Source: Barnesiella sp. An55 (GTDB taxonomy: Bacteria; Bacteroidota; Bacteroidia; Bacteroidales; Barnesiellaceae). From it: a stretch of 64,000 nucleotides of DNA. A program made the position numbers and the translations under genes. The stretch's first letter is position 1; each line of letters starts with the position of its first letter. The stretch lies in NCBI RefSeq assembly GCF_002161555.1, contig NZ_NFHZ01000004.1:164600-228599 (forward strand). The letters are read 5' to 3'. Shown here piece by piece: positions 17,142 through 27,134 of the stretch. The notes under the pieces are model-generated. The model was not told where the DNA came from, made no database searches, and saw only the letters and a list, made by a program, of their open reading frames with translations.

Positions 17142-18257
17142 ATGAAACGATTTATTATTCTGGCTATGGCAGTATTGTCTTTGCTCACGGCCTGCAAAGA
17201 GCAGCGTCCGAGCGAAGGTGAAAAATATAAAGTGATTACTGTAGAGCCTAAGGATCAGACGTTGACCTCGAATTATACGGCCACGCTTCGCGGTCGCCAG
17301 TTTGTAGAGGTACGACCTCAGGTGAGCGGCATCATCACCGAGATACGCATCGACGAGGGCGATGTCGTGCGCAAGGGCCAGACCCTTTTTGTCATCGACC
17401 AGGTGCCCTACAAGGCTGCCCTCGAGACGGCCGTGGCCAATGTGCGCAGTGCCGAGGCCAAACTGGCTACGGCACAACTCTCGGCCGATAGCAAAGAGGC
17501 CCTTTACAAGGAACGGGTAGTATCGGAATTTGACCTGCAAACCGCCCAGAATGATTTGGCCGAGGCCAAGGCTTCTCTGGCTCAGGCTAAGGCCCAGGAG
17601 ATAAATGCCCGCAACGACCTCTCTTATACTGAGGTGAAAAGCCCCGTCGATGGGGTGGCCAGCATGATACCCTACCGGGTAGGCGCGTTGGTGAACAGCT
17701 CGATTGCCGACCCCTTGGTAACCGTTTCGGACGATGCCGAGGTCTATGCCTATTTCTCCATGACTGAAAACCAGATTCTCGACCTCATCCAGCAATATGG
17801 CTCGTTGCAGAAAGCCAAGGAGCAGATGCCCGAGGTGAAGCTCCTCTTGAGCAACGGATCGACCTATTCCCAGCCCGGCCGAATCGACGCCATCAGCGGT
17901 ACGGTCGATGAGGGTACGGGTGCGGTAAGCCTGCGCGCTACCTTTGCCAACCCCGACGGTTTGCTGCGCAACGGCGGCAGCGGGTCGGTAGTCATTCCCA
18001 CAGTCTATAAAAGCAGTCTCGTGATACCCAAGACGGCCACCTACGAATTGCAGAACCGTGTCTTTGTGTGGAAGGTGGTCGATGGCAAAACCCAGTCGGC
18101 ACCCATCACCGTGTATAAATATGACGACGGGCAAAACTACATCGTACTCTCGGGCCTGACGGCCGGCGATGTAATCATTGCCGAGGGTGCCGGACTGTTG
18201 CACGAAGGCATTGTCGTCGATATAGCACAAGAACAATCGTCAACCCCTGCCAAATAA
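17142..18257 (+). CDS. RND efflux periplasmic adaptor (AcrA/MexA type)
   Basis: This 371-aa lipoprotein (signal ending LSLLTAC) is the membrane-fusion subunit of a tripartite pump. It has an N-terminal lipoyl half-motif, VRPQVSGIITEIRIDEGDVV, near residues 58-77, an alpha-helical hairpin with heptad repeats (about 95-160), the second lipoyl half in YTEVKSPVDGVAS, then beta-barrel and membrane-proximal domains. It joins the inner-membrane permease to the outer-membrane channel. It starts the operon and lies 9 nt before the permease. Substrates are unknown; toxic small molecules or bile compounds are typical of the family. Confidence 0.94.
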   Translation: MKRFIILAMAVLSLLTACKEQRPSEGEKYKVITVEPKDQTLTSNYTATLRGRQFVEVRPQVSGIITEIRIDEGDVVRKGQTLFVIDQVPYKAALETAVANVRSAEAKLATAQLSADSKEALYKERVVSEFDLQTAQNDLAEAKASLAQAKAQEINARNDLSYTEVKSPVDGVASMIPYRVGALVNSSIADPLVTVSDDAEVYAYFSMTENQILDLIQQYGSLQKAKEQMPEVKLLLSNGSTYSQPGRIDAISGTVDEGTGAVSLRATFANPDGLLRNGGSGSVVIPTVYKSSLVIPKTATYELQNRVFVWKVVDGKTQSAPITVYKYDDGQNYIVLSGLTAGDVIIAEGAGLLHEGIVVDIAQEQSSTPAK

Positions 18258-18266
18258 CAGAGCCCT

Positions 18267-21200
18267 ATGAAGATAAGAACATTTATCGATCGTCCCATCT
18301 TTGCCGGGGTTATCTCGGTATTGATTCTCATCCTGGGGCTCATAGGCTTGACTCAATTGCCTATCGAGCAGTTCCCCGAGATAGCACCTCCTACGGTGAG
18401 CGTGTCGGCCTCCTATACCGGAGCCAACGCCGAGACCGTGCAGAAGAGTGTTGTCGTGCCTCTCGAGGAGGCTCTCAACGGTGTGGAAAACATGACCTAC
18501 ATGACCTCCACTTCGTCCAACAACGGTTCGGCCCGCATCACGGTCTATTTCCGTCAGGGTACCGACCCCGACATGGCCACCGTGAATGTGCAGAACCGAC
18601 TCGCCTCGGCACAAGGTCTGCTGCCGGCCGAGGTGACCCGCAGCGGTGTCAATGTGCGCAAGCGTCAAACAAGTAATATCAAGCAGCTGGCCGTGTATAG
18701 TCCCGACGATTCGTTCGACCGGGCTTTCCTGGCCAACTATATGAAAATCAATATCGAGCCACGCCTGTCGCGTATTGCCGGGGTGGGCGAGGTAAATGTG
18801 TTTGGCTATGAATATGCCATGCGCATCTGGCTCGACCCGAGCAAGATGAAGAAATACGGGCTTGTTCCCTCCGATATAACCGGCGTGCTCGACGAGCAGA
18901 ACATCGAGGCGGCTACCGGTACCTTGGGAGCCGAGGCCGAGAACACCTTCCAGTATGTGCTCAAATATCGGGGCCGCTACGAAAAGGAGGTGGACTATGA
19001 GAATATGGTCATCAAGTCGCTCCCCAGCGGCGAGGTGCTGCGCCTGAAAGATGTGGCCACCGTCGAACTGGGTACACGCTCCTACGACTATATCGGCGAG
19101 GTGAACGGCCACCCGGGCTGTATCATCATGATTTCGCAAACCTCGGGCTCGAATGCCAATGAAATCATCAAAGAGATAGACCGCTCGCTCGAAGAGATTT
19201 CCAAGACGTTGCCCAAAGGCATCAAGATTGTCGATTTGATGAGTACCAAAGACTTTCTTGACGCGTCGATCAAGACCGTGGTCAAAACCCTGCTCGAAGC
19301 CATTCTGCTGGTAGTGCTCGTGGTATATATCTTCTTGCAGAGCTTCCGCTCCACCTTTATTCCGGCCGTCTCCATTATCGTGTCGCTGGTAGGAACCTTT
19401 GCCTTCCTCTATGTGGTAGGCTTCAGTCTCAACATGCTCACCCTGTTTGCCCTTGTGCTGGTAATCGGTACGGTGGTCGATGATGCGATAGTGGTCGTCG
19501 AGGCGGTGCAGGCGAAGTTCGACGAAGGATACAAGTCGGCCTACCTGGCCACCATCGATGCCATGGACGGCATCACCTCGGCTCTGGTCACCACCACCTT
19601 TGTCTTTATGGCCGTGTTCATTCCCGTGAGCTTCATCGGGGGAACCACGGGTACCTTCTATACCCAGTTTGGTCTCACGATGGCGGCGGCTGTAGCCATC
19701 TCGTTGCTCAACGCCCTCACACTCAGTCCGGCCCTGTGTGCCCTCATCATGACTCCGCACCAGACCGGAGCCGACGGCAAGAAACTCAGCTTCTCGTCGC
19801 GTTTCCACATGGCCTTCGATAGTGCCTTCCACCGACTGGTGATGAAATACAAGAACGGAGTGTTTTTCATGCTCAAGCGCAAATGGCTGGCCGGTGTGCT
19901 GCTGGTGATTGCCTGTGTAGGTTTCTTTGTGCTGTTGAAGACGACCAAGACCGGTCTCGTGCCCAACGAAGATATGGGAACCGTCTTTGTCGATGTGCGC
20001 ACTTCGCCGGGCAACAGCGTGTATGAAACCCGCAAGGTCATCGAGCAGGTCGATAGCTGCTTGAACACGATACCGCAAATTGAAGTGCTCTCGAGCATCA
20101 CCGGTAACTCGATGTTGAGCGGGCAGGGTGCTTGCAACGGTATGTTCACCATCCGGTTGAAAGACTGGAGCGAGCGTCCCAGGAAAGAGGATGCCGTCGA
20201 TGCCATTATCGAGGAGATACAGCGTCGCACCGCCTTCATCTCGAGTGCCGACATTATGGCCTTTACCCGACCCATGATTCCGGGTTATGGAGCCAGCAGC
20301 GGTTTCGAGGTCTATGTGCAGGACCAGAAGGGAGGCTCGATTGAGGACCTTCTGAAATATACCCGCAACTTCCTCACCGAACTCAACAAGCGGCCCGAGA
20401 TTGGCCGGGCCACCACCTCGTTCGATACCAAGTTCCCGCAATACCTGGTTGAGGTCGATGCCGCCCTGTGCAAGCGCAACGGGGTGTCGCCTACCGATGT
20501 GCTCAGCACCCTCTCGGGTTACATCGGTGGTAACTATGCGTCGAACATGAACCGCTTCTCCAAGCTCTATCGGGTTATGGTGCAGGCTCCGCCCCAGTTC
20601 CGTCTCGATACCGAAGCACTCAACAATATTTTCGTGCGCAACGATGCCGGCGAGATGAGTCCCGTATCCCAATACCTGAAACTCACCCGCATCTATGGCT
20701 CCGAGGTTTTGACTCGTTTCAACCTCTTCTCGGCCATTCAGGTGAATGGAGCTCCGGCCACGGGCTACAGTTCGGGCCAGGCCATCCAGGCGGTGAAGGA
20801 GGTGGCAGCCCAGACACTCCCCACGGGCTATGGCTTTGAGTTTGGCGGCATGTCGCGCGAAGAGTCCAACACGGGTAACACCACGACGCTGGTGTTTGTC
20901 ATCTGCGTAGTCTTCATCTACCTCATCCTGTGTGCCCTGTACGAGAGCCTCTTCATCCCGCTGGCGGTGATTCTCTCGGTTCCCTTCGGGTTGGCCGGAA
21001 GTTTCCTCTTTGCCAAGATATTTGGACTCGAGAACAACATCTATCTGCAAACGGGTCTTATCATGCTCATCGGCTTGCTCTCCAAGACGGCCATCCTCTT
21101 GACCGAGTATGCCTCGGAGCGTCGTCGCCATGGCATGACCATCTCGCAAGCAGCCATCTCGGCGGCTCAGGTGCGGTTGCGTCCTATCCTCATGACCTCG

Positions 21201-21413
21201 CTTACGATGATATTCGGTATGTTGCCCATGATGTTTGCTTCGGGTGTAGGGGCCAACGGTAACATTTCGATTGGTGTGGGCACCGTGGGTGGTATGCTCA
21301 TTGGTACGATAGCCCTGCTCTTCATCGTGCCGGTACTCTTCATCGTGTTCCAGACGTTGCAAGAGAAGCTCATGCCTGCCCGCAAGTTGCCGAAGATTGA
21401 AGAAAAAAAGTGA
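18267..21413 (+). CDS. RND efflux inner-membrane permease (AcrB/HAE1 type)
   Basis: This 1048-aa protein has the standard size and plan of HAE1 transporters: one N-terminal helix beginning MKIRTFIDRPIFAGV, a large periplasmic porter domain, helices 2-6, a second porter loop and helices 8-12. The proton-relay aspartates are seen in VLVIGTVVDDAIVVVEAV near residue 405. LLSKTAILLTEYASE lies near 935 in the second half. Motifs are intact, and no frameshift was seen. It exports hydrophobic compounds with the flanking adaptor and channel genes. Confidence 0.95.
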   Translation: MKIRTFIDRPIFAGVISVLILILGLIGLTQLPIEQFPEIAPPTVSVSASYTGANAETVQKSVVVPLEEALNGVENMTYMTSTSSNNGSARITVYFRQGTDPDMATVNVQNRLASAQGLLPAEVTRSGVNVRKRQTSNIKQLAVYSPDDSFDRAFLANYMKINIEPRLSRIAGVGEVNVFGYEYAMRIWLDPSKMKKYGLVPSDITGVLDEQNIEAATGTLGAEAENTFQYVLKYRGRYEKEVDYENMVIKSLPSGEVLRLKDVATVELGTRSYDYIGEVNGHPGCIIMISQTSGSNANEIIKEIDRSLEEISKTLPKGIKIVDLMSTKDFLDASIKTVVKTLLEAILLVVLVVYIFLQSFRSTFIPAVSIIVSLVGTFAFLYVVGFSLNMLTLFALVLVIGTVVDDAIVVVEAVQAKFDEGYKSAYLATIDAMDGITSALVTTTFVFMAVFIPVSFIGGTTGTFYTQFGLTMAAAVAISLLNALTLSPALCALIMTPHQTGADGKKLSFSSRFHMAFDSAFHRLVMKYKNGVFFMLKRKWLAGVLLVIACVGFFVLLKTTKTGLVPNEDMGTVFVDVRTSPGNSVYETRKVIEQVDSCLNTIPQIEVLSSITGNSMLSGQGACNGMFTIRLKDWSERPRKEDAVDAIIEEIQRRTAFISSADIMAFTRPMIPGYGASSGFEVYVQDQKGGSIEDLLKYTRNFLTELNKRPEIGRATTSFDTKFPQYLVEVDAALCKRNGVSPTDVLSTLSGYIGGNYASNMNRFSKLYRVMVQAPPQFRLDTEALNNIFVRNDAGEMSPVSQYLKLTRIYGSEVLTRFNLFSAIQVNGAPATGYSSGQAIQAVKEVAAQTLPTGYGFEFGGMSREESNTGNTTTLVFVICVVFIYLILCALYESLFIPLAVILSVPFGLAGSFLFAKIFGLENNIYLQTGLIMLIGLLSKTAILLTEYASERRRHGMTISQAAISAAQVRLRPILMTSLTMIFGMLPMMFASGVGANGNISIGVGTVGGMLIGTIALLFIVPVLFIVFQTLQEKLMPARKLPKIEEKK

Positions 21414-21414
21414 T

Positions 21415-22794
21415 ATGACTCCAAGACCATTCGATATGAAAAAGATAATGATAGGCTTGTGCCTGTTGACCGGCCTGGCCGGTTGTCAATACCGGACGTA
21501 TGAGCGTCCCGAAATTGCCGGGGCCGACAGTCTCTACCTGCGCTCGACCGCCTCGACCGATACCGCCTCGATTGCCGACCTCTCGTGGAGGGAACTCTTT
21601 ACCGACCCTCTGCTGCAGAATCTCATCGATAGCGGCATCGCAAATAATACCGACCTGAACATCGCCCGCCTCAAGGTGGACGAGGCCCAGGCGTTGCTCA
21701 CCGCTTCGAAGTTGGCCTACCTGCCCTCGATATCGCTTACTCCGCAAGGTACCATCCGGAGTGTCGAGGGGAGCAGTGCCACCAAGAGCTACGATCTGGC
21801 TGCCTCGGCCGACTGGGAGATCGACATCTTTGGCCGCATAACCAACGCCAAGCGCGAGGCCAAAGCGGTGCTGGAGCAGAGCGAGGCCTATCGCCAGGCG
21901 GTACAGACCCAGTTGGTCGCCACCATTGCCAACAGCTACTACACCTTGCTGATGCTCGACAAGCAACTCGAGATAAGTCGCTCGACGGCCGAGATATGGG
22001 CCGAGAATCTGCGGGTGATGAAGGCCTTGAAAGAGGCCGGCCAGACTACCGAGATGGCCGTTGCTCAAATCGAGGCCAGCAAGCTCTCGGTCGATGCTTC
22101 GTTGCTTTCGTTGCAACAACAGATTATCGAGATGGAAAACTCCATTTCGACCCTGTTGGGCGATGTGCCCCGCCAAATCGAACGCTCCACGCTCGATACC
22201 CAGTCGTTCCCCGACACCCTGTCGGTAGGGGTGCCCCTGCAATTGTTGCAACGGCGTCCCGATGTGCGCCAAAGCGAGGCTGCCTTGGCGGCTGCCTGCT
22301 ACGTGACCAACCAGGCCTATGCGGCGTTCTATCCCTCGATTACCCTCAGCGGTTCGGCCGGCTGGACCAATGCGGCCGGAGCCGTCATTACCAATCCCGG
22401 CCAATGGCTTTTCTCGGCCGTGGGCTCACTGGTACAACCGCTCTTCAACCGGGGACAGAACGTGGCCAACCTCAAGGTGGCCAAGGCTCAGCAGGAGGAG
22501 GCTTTGCTATCCTTCCGCCAGTCGTTGCTCGATGCCGGTACCGAGGTGAACAACGCCTTGCTGCAATGGCAGACGGCCCGTCAGCGTCTGGTACTGGACC
22601 AGCAGCAGATTGCCGCTTTGCAGTCGGCCGTGCGCAGCTCCGAACTTCTGATGCTGCATAGCTCGCAGAACTATCTCGAGGTACTTACCGCGCGGCAGAC
22701 TCTGCTCGAGGCCGAACTCTCGGCTGTCTCCGACCGCTTCGACGAGATACAGGGAGTCATCAACCTCTATCACGCATTGGGCGGCGGTTATTGA
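21415..22794 (+). CDS. RND outer membrane channel lipoprotein (OprM/NodT family)
   Basis: About 459 aa. The start at 21415 follows the permease stop by 1 nt; the alternative ATG at 21436 gives the cleaner lipoprotein signal (MKKIMIGLCLLTGLAGC). Two repeated OEP halves are present: WRELFTDPLLQNLIDSGIANN near the start of the mature chain, DWEIDIFGRITNAKREAKA in repeat 1, and RRPDVRQSEAALAAACYVTNQAYAA-type sequence opening repeat 2. The C-terminal end from 22703 onward is duplicated as a fossil at 29007-29098. Confidence 0.93.
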   Translation: MTPRPFDMKKIMIGLCLLTGLAGCQYRTYERPEIAGADSLYLRSTASTDTASIADLSWRELFTDPLLQNLIDSGIANNTDLNIARLKVDEAQALLTASKLAYLPSISLTPQGTIRSVEGSSATKSYDLAASADWEIDIFGRITNAKREAKAVLEQSEAYRQAVQTQLVATIANSYYTLLMLDKQLEISRSTAEIWAENLRVMKALKEAGQTTEMAVAQIEASKLSVDASLLSLQQQIIEMENSISTLLGDVPRQIERSTLDTQSFPDTLSVGVPLQLLQRRPDVRQSEAALAAACYVTNQAYAAFYPSITLSGSAGWTNAAGAVITNPGQWLFSAVGSLVQPLFNRGQNVANLKVAKAQQEEALLSFRQSLLDAGTEVNNALLQWQTARQRLVLDQQQIAALQSAVRSSELLMLHSSQNYLEVLTARQTLLEAELSAVSDRFDEIQGVINLYHALGGGY

Positions 22795-22823
22795 TACTCC
22801 TTATAATTGAAATAACAAAGGGC

Positions 22824-22855
22824 GAGGGCGACCGGCTTCACAGTCGGCCGCCCTC
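22824..22855 (+). terminator. Hairpin after the RND operon
   Basis: GAGGGCGACCGGC pairs with GTCGGCCGCCCTC (two G-T wobbles in RNA), loop TTCACA. The same 32-bp hairpin recurs at 29134-29165. Confidence 0.65.
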
Positions 22856-22911
22856 TATGTGTAGGGGTTACTTATGATGAAAAATTGACTTTCTTTTTAT
22901 CGGTCGTCAGT

Positions 22912-24516
22912 TCAGGTCTCTATCTGTTTCGATTGGCGTTGAACCACTTGCCAGATTTGGGAGAGCCGCAGCATAGGTCGGGACTTGAGAAGCCATCGGT
23001 AGTCCGAGGCCAGGATGGCGAGCAGAATGAGAATAGCGGCAATGACGACAAAACCGTAAACCTCTTTCAGACTCACCAGAAGAATCTGCCGCTCGAATTC
23101 GCCATAAAGGGCTGTGAACGACTGGGCCATCGGGTGCATCGCATCGATTTCTCCACTCAGACTGGCTGTGTTTTCCAGACTTACGTATTTGAACAACCGC
23201 GAGAGAATCGCCGAGTTGAGCGGGGCTCCGAAACTGGTGCGGATAAACCCAATCACACACATGGCCTCGAAGTAATAAACAAAGGTGACACACCCTGCCA
23301 GGGCGTAGGTGAGCGATGTATATACCAGGCTCACCCCAGCCCCCTTGAATACCAGCGGCAGGTAGAGCATATACTTTTCGGTCGAGGCATCGATAAGGAA
23401 ATAGAGCATCGTTTGGTAGAGCAGGAACGAGAAGAAGCCCGTCAACACGATGTTTTTCACCCGCCATTTCCATCGGTTCACCGCCAGATAAAAGATACCG
23501 GTGCCTGTGGCAATCCCGATGAGTACTCCCCAGTTCAGGTCGGCGTTGTGCTGGGCATCGAATCCCAGTATCGCGCTGGTGAAGATATTCTGGGTCGAGG
23601 TGGCGGTAGCCGACATCAGGGTCATGCACCCGAATAGGATAAAGATAAACAGCATATTGTGCTGCGAGAAGGTCCCCAGGCTGATGTAGGGGTGGCGTAT
23701 CGTGGCCGCCCGCTGGATACACATGACCAGCAGCACTACGGCAAAGAGTATGGCTATCCGTATGGGTTCGCCGTCGAGCCAGTCGTAGTAGTCGCCATAG
23801 ACACAGATAAAGACGATGCAAAGCAGCCACAGGCTCCACAAGATGCAACCCAGGTAGTCGATGCCCTTGAACGGGATGTAGGGACCTTGGCGATAGTTGC
23901 GTCGCATCCCGAAATAGACCAGGGCAAAAACCACGATAAAGGTGCCTATCGTGATGCGGTGCATGGCTTGCCAGTCGAAGGCGTAGAGGCTGTATCCCGT
24001 GACGATGTTGACCAGTTGCACGCTCCCCAGCACAAAGGTGAAGAGGAAGGGAAAGAAGACGGCAAAGTCGCGTTTGGGAGTAATCTTGAGTTGTACGTTG
24101 CTCCAGCAAACAAAGGTCCCCACAATCTTGAAGAAGCCGCTGATGAACGAGAGCAGCACGACCAGCGGTAGAAAGTCGGTGACCATGCACAGATAGTCGC
24201 TCACGACAAAGACTCCGGCCGAGAAAAGAAGCAGGTCGCGGGGTTGGAACCTGAACAGAATCCTGAATAACAGGGGGAAGGCGATGGTCAATCCCGTCAT
24301 CGAGGCATAGCCGGCCATCATGATATCTTCGGTAATCCACGACAGGCTCCCCGACATCTCCGAAACGGCCGACATATAGACGCCTCCCGAAAACATATAG
24401 ACGATGATGATGAAGAGTATCAGCGGGAAACGCAGGGGCAGAGGTATGAAATCTTTCCATACCTGGATGCGCCGGGCCGATGCAACCTCTTCGGGCGATG
24501 GTACTTGTGCGGGCAT
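22912..24516 (-). CDS. MFS drug-exporter-like permease (EmrB/DHA2-like)
   Basis: This 534-aa protein has about 14 hydrophobic segments, fitting the DHA2 (EmrB-like) plan. The start at 24516 leaves a cytoplasmic N-terminus of about 30 residues before the first helix. It is the last gene of an operon TolC-like channel, HlyD-like adaptor, permease, with gaps of 0 and 4 nt, so it should act as a tripartite pump across both membranes. The sequence is divergent from classical EmrB; the usual GxxxGPxxGG antiporter motif is not obvious. Drug or bile-acid export is inferred from context. Confidence 0.85.
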   Translation of the reverse strand: MPAQVPSPEEVASARRIQVWKDFIPLPLRFPLILFIIIVYMFSGGVYMSAVSEMSGSLSWITEDIMMAGYASMTGLTIAFPLLFRILFRFQPRDLLLFSAGVFVVSDYLCMVTDFLPLVVLLSFISGFFKIVGTFVCWSNVQLKITPKRDFAVFFPFLFTFVLGSVQLVNIVTGYSLYAFDWQAMHRITIGTFIVVFALVYFGMRRNYRQGPYIPFKGIDYLGCILWSLWLLCIVFICVYGDYYDWLDGEPIRIAILFAVVLLVMCIQRAATIRHPYISLGTFSQHNMLFIFILFGCMTLMSATATSTQNIFTSAILGFDAQHNADLNWGVLIGIATGTGIFYLAVNRWKWRVKNIVLTGFFSFLLYQTMLYFLIDASTEKYMLYLPLVFKGAGVSLVYTSLTYALAGCVTFVYYFEAMCVIGFIRTSFGAPLNSAILSRLFKYVSLENTASLSGEIDAMHPMAQSFTALYGEFERQILLVSLKEVYGFVVIAAILILLAILASDYRWLLKSRPMLRLSQIWQVVQRQSKQIET

Positions 24517-24520
24517 GGCG

Positions 24521-25561
24521 TCAATAGTTTACTTCGCACTCTACGTTCATGTCAGAGCGCAGCCGGTTGATGTTCTCACGGCTGTTCTCATCGGTAAAGA
24601 TAATCTTGATGGGGATGCGCTGCTCTACCTTCACAAAGTTGCCGGCCGAGTTGTCCTGGGGGATAATCGAGTACTGTGCCCCGGTTGCGCTCGACAGGGT
24701 GGAAACCTTACCCAGGTAGGTAATTCCGGGCACGGCATCGACCTTGATGCTCACCGGCAGCCCTTCGGCAATGTGGCAGGTCTGGGTCTCCTTGTAGTTG
24801 GCGATAATCCACACGTGCTCATAATCGACCAGCGAGAGCAGGGTTTGTCCGGCCTGAATGAGTTGCCCTTCCTGAATGGCCTTTCGCGAGGTTACTCCGT
24901 CGCACGGAGCTACGATTACGGTATAGGATAGGTTCAACTCGGCCAAATTCTGGGCTGCCTTGGCCACTTCGATGTTGGTCTGGTTCTGTTCCAGTCGCTG
25001 GGTCTGTTCGTCTTTCACCAGCGAGGTGCTTCGTTTCTGTCGCACCAGCATGTCGTATTTGGCTCGAGTAGCCTCATAGTCGGCCTTGGCATTATCGTAT
25101 TGCTGGCGGGTCACCGCCTTTTGGGCATATAGCTGGTCATATCGGTTGAAGTCGGTTTCGGCTTGTTTCAGTCGAATGTGCAGCTCCTCGATGTTGGCAT
25201 CCGATACGGTCAGGTTGTTGGCCGTGGTCGAGATGACCGTCTCCATGGCGGTGTTCTCCATGAGTGCCTTTTGGTAGTTGGCCTTGGCCTGCACCACCTT
25301 GAGCTTGTATTCCGAACTCTCGATGACGACGAGCGTGTCGCCTTTGTGCACGAACTGGAAGTCATCGAAGCATACCTTCTCGATGAAACCCTGCACCCTC
25401 GAGTTGATGGGGATGATATTTCGTCGTATTTGGGCATTGTCGGTATATTCGACCCTCCCGAGGTGGATAAACCGGGAGCATACCCAGCCCAGCCCGCCGA
25501 GGATGATGGCTATCACGATAGTGTTGCGTACTATCTTTCTGGTTCTCTTGTTCATAGTCAA
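24521..25561 (-). CDS. HlyD/EmrA-type membrane fusion protein
   Basis: This 346-aa protein has a single N-terminal helix (residues 11-30), a biotinyl-lipoyl-like half in INSRVQGFIEKVCFDDFQFV near residue 48, a long coiled-coil hairpin (about 85-200), and the second half with YTVIVAPCDGVTSRKAIQEG near 215. This is the EmrA/HlyD architecture, anchored in the inner membrane by its first helix. It bridges the adjacent MFS permease and the TolC-like channel, with which it is tightly spaced. Confidence 0.92.
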   Translation of the reverse strand: MTMNKRTRKIVRNTIVIAIILGGLGWVCSRFIHLGRVEYTDNAQIRRNIIPINSRVQGFIEKVCFDDFQFVHKGDTLVVIESSEYKLKVVQAKANYQKALMENTAMETVISTTANNLTVSDANIEELHIRLKQAETDFNRYDQLYAQKAVTRQQYDNAKADYEATRAKYDMLVRQKRSTSLVKDEQTQRLEQNQTNIEVAKAAQNLAELNLSYTVIVAPCDGVTSRKAIQEGQLIQAGQTLLSLVDYEHVWIIANYKETQTCHIAEGLPVSIKVDAVPGITYLGKVSTLSSATGAQYSIIPQDNSAGNFVKVEQRIPIKIIFTDENSRENINRLRSDMNVECEVNY

Positions 25562-26893
25562 TTATTCATTTATGGTGTGAATGACCCCTGTGGCATACAG
25601 AAGCCGGTAATAGTTGTAGATGATGTTTATCTGGGCGTTTACATATTGCACCTCGGCCGAGAGCCGCAGGTTGTCGGCATCGACCAGATCGGTTACCAGT
25701 ACCAGGTCGTTGGCATAGCGGTTGGCGATGACCTCGTAGTTTTGGGTAGCAAGTTGCCGGCTTTTCTCCTGGGTCTTGAGCTGTTCGAACGAATCGAGGT
25801 AGCGGGTGTAGGCTTCACGCACTCCCAAGGTTACCCGTTCTTCGGCCGAGTGGAGCTCAAATCGGGCTTGCCCGATCGATACTCCCAGCCGCGATACCTC
25901 TTTAGGAGTTTTGTAGAGGTTGCCCAGGTTGAACTTTAGCCCTACACCCACATACCACACGTTGATGTTGTTGTTGAGCACGGGTATCTCGTAGGTGATG
26001 GGACCGTTGAGATTGTCGCCGGCGATGAGGCTTATCTTGGGCATGTATCCCGATTGGGCTGCTTGTCGTTTGCGGGTGAGCAGATCGATGGTGAGGCGGT
26101 TCTTGTTCAGGAGTGGAGCACACTGGAACGCCTGCTCTTGAAAATCATTTTCCGATGCTTGGGGTATGGAACCATGCAGCAGGGTCGTATCGGGGAGAAT
26201 CTCGGTTTGGGGAGGCAGGTCGAGCATGGTCACGATCTTGTCGTTGTAGATGGCAATCGAGCTCACCAGCTCGGTGCGTTTGTACAGGAGGTTCTGGTAC
26301 TGTACCTCATACCGGGTGATGTCGTTGTCGAGAGCCACCCCGGCAGCCTCGCGGGCCCGCATGTCGTGTATCACTTGCAGAGTCTGTTCGATGTTGCGGT
26401 CATACACAGTGAGCAGGTTGCGATATTTGTAGAGGTCGAGGTAGTAGTCGGTGAGCAGAAAATAGACCTCCTGCCGATGTGCGGCGAGGTCCCACTCGGA
26501 AATCTTTTGCTGTGTTTCGAGCGCTTTCACCTGGTGATGGATGGCTCCGCCGGCAAAAATGACTTGCGAAGCTTCGATAGAGAAACTGTTGCCGAAGTGT
26601 GGCGATGCGAAGGTCTGCCCGTTGGTAAAGTCGCGATCCGAGACCCATGCATTACCGTTGTAGGTCGCCGAAGCCGAGAAGTCGATGGTGGGGAGGTAGG
26701 CATTCTTGGCTACCGATATATCCTTGTCGGCTCCTGTTACGGCCGATTCGAATATCTTGATGCTCTTGCTCTGCTTGTCGGCCAGCGTAAAGAGTTCGTC
26801 GAGGCTCATGATCTGTCCCGGGGCCTCACCCCACAGGGTCATGGCACAGGTGAGGAGCGAGCCTGTAAAGAGAAGTTTGTTGATATATTTCAT
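25562..26893 (-). CDS. TolC-family outer membrane efflux channel
   Basis: This 443-aa protein starts with a signal peptide (MKYINKLLFTGSLLTCAMTLWG) and has two OEP halves rich in coiled-coil heptads. Repeat 1 includes SLDELFTLADKQSKSIKIFE and repeat 2 about residues 240-430 with LGVREAYTRYLDSFEQLKTQ. It is the first gene of the EmrAB-like operon, and its stop abuts the adaptor start. A MarR gene lies upstream on the same strand, and the gap carries a likely MarR site. Confidence 0.92.
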   Translation of the reverse strand: MKYINKLLFTGSLLTCAMTLWGEAPGQIMSLDELFTLADKQSKSIKIFESAVTGADKDISVAKNAYLPTIDFSASATYNGNAWVSDRDFTNGQTFASPHFGNSFSIEASQVIFAGGAIHHQVKALETQQKISEWDLAAHRQEVYFLLTDYYLDLYKYRNLLTVYDRNIEQTLQVIHDMRAREAAGVALDNDITRYEVQYQNLLYKRTELVSSIAIYNDKIVTMLDLPPQTEILPDTTLLHGSIPQASENDFQEQAFQCAPLLNKNRLTIDLLTRKRQAAQSGYMPKISLIAGDNLNGPITYEIPVLNNNINVWYVGVGLKFNLGNLYKTPKEVSRLGVSIGQARFELHSAEERVTLGVREAYTRYLDSFEQLKTQEKSRQLATQNYEVIANRYANDLVLVTDLVDADNLRLSAEVQYVNAQINIIYNYYRLLYATGVIHTINE

Positions 26894-26922
26894 GTTATTG
26901 ATTTGTAATATAAATAATTTAT

Positions 26923-26936
26923 AATAGCAACGAATT
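26923..26936. promoter_or_regulatory. Candidate MarR operator upstream of the efflux operon
   Basis: AATAGCAACGAATT here matches, at 13 of 14 positions in inverse orientation, the sequence at 27610-27623 in the marR promoter. It lies 30 bp upstream of the channel gene start. Confidence 0.5.
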
Positions 26937-27134
26937 AAATAAAAAAAATATTATTTGCATGGAGTTGCCCCGTACTCTCGCTCATGTAGAAACAAAAGTG
27001 CTCTCGAGGGTAGAGGGCCTTGTCATGTGTCCCTTTTTTCCATCTCGGTTAGTCTTCTCGCCAGCAAAAGTATTGTCGTGGAGCGAAGGCACATTCTCGT
27101 CTTTCGCCTGGGAGGTCGGGTAGGGTAGTCCGTC

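Noticed and set aside
18240..21362. 1040-aa minus-strand open frame opposite the RND permease
   Set aside because: It mirrors the codon pattern of the clear permease gene, has a His/Gly-rich low-complexity translation and no domain; it is a shadow frame.
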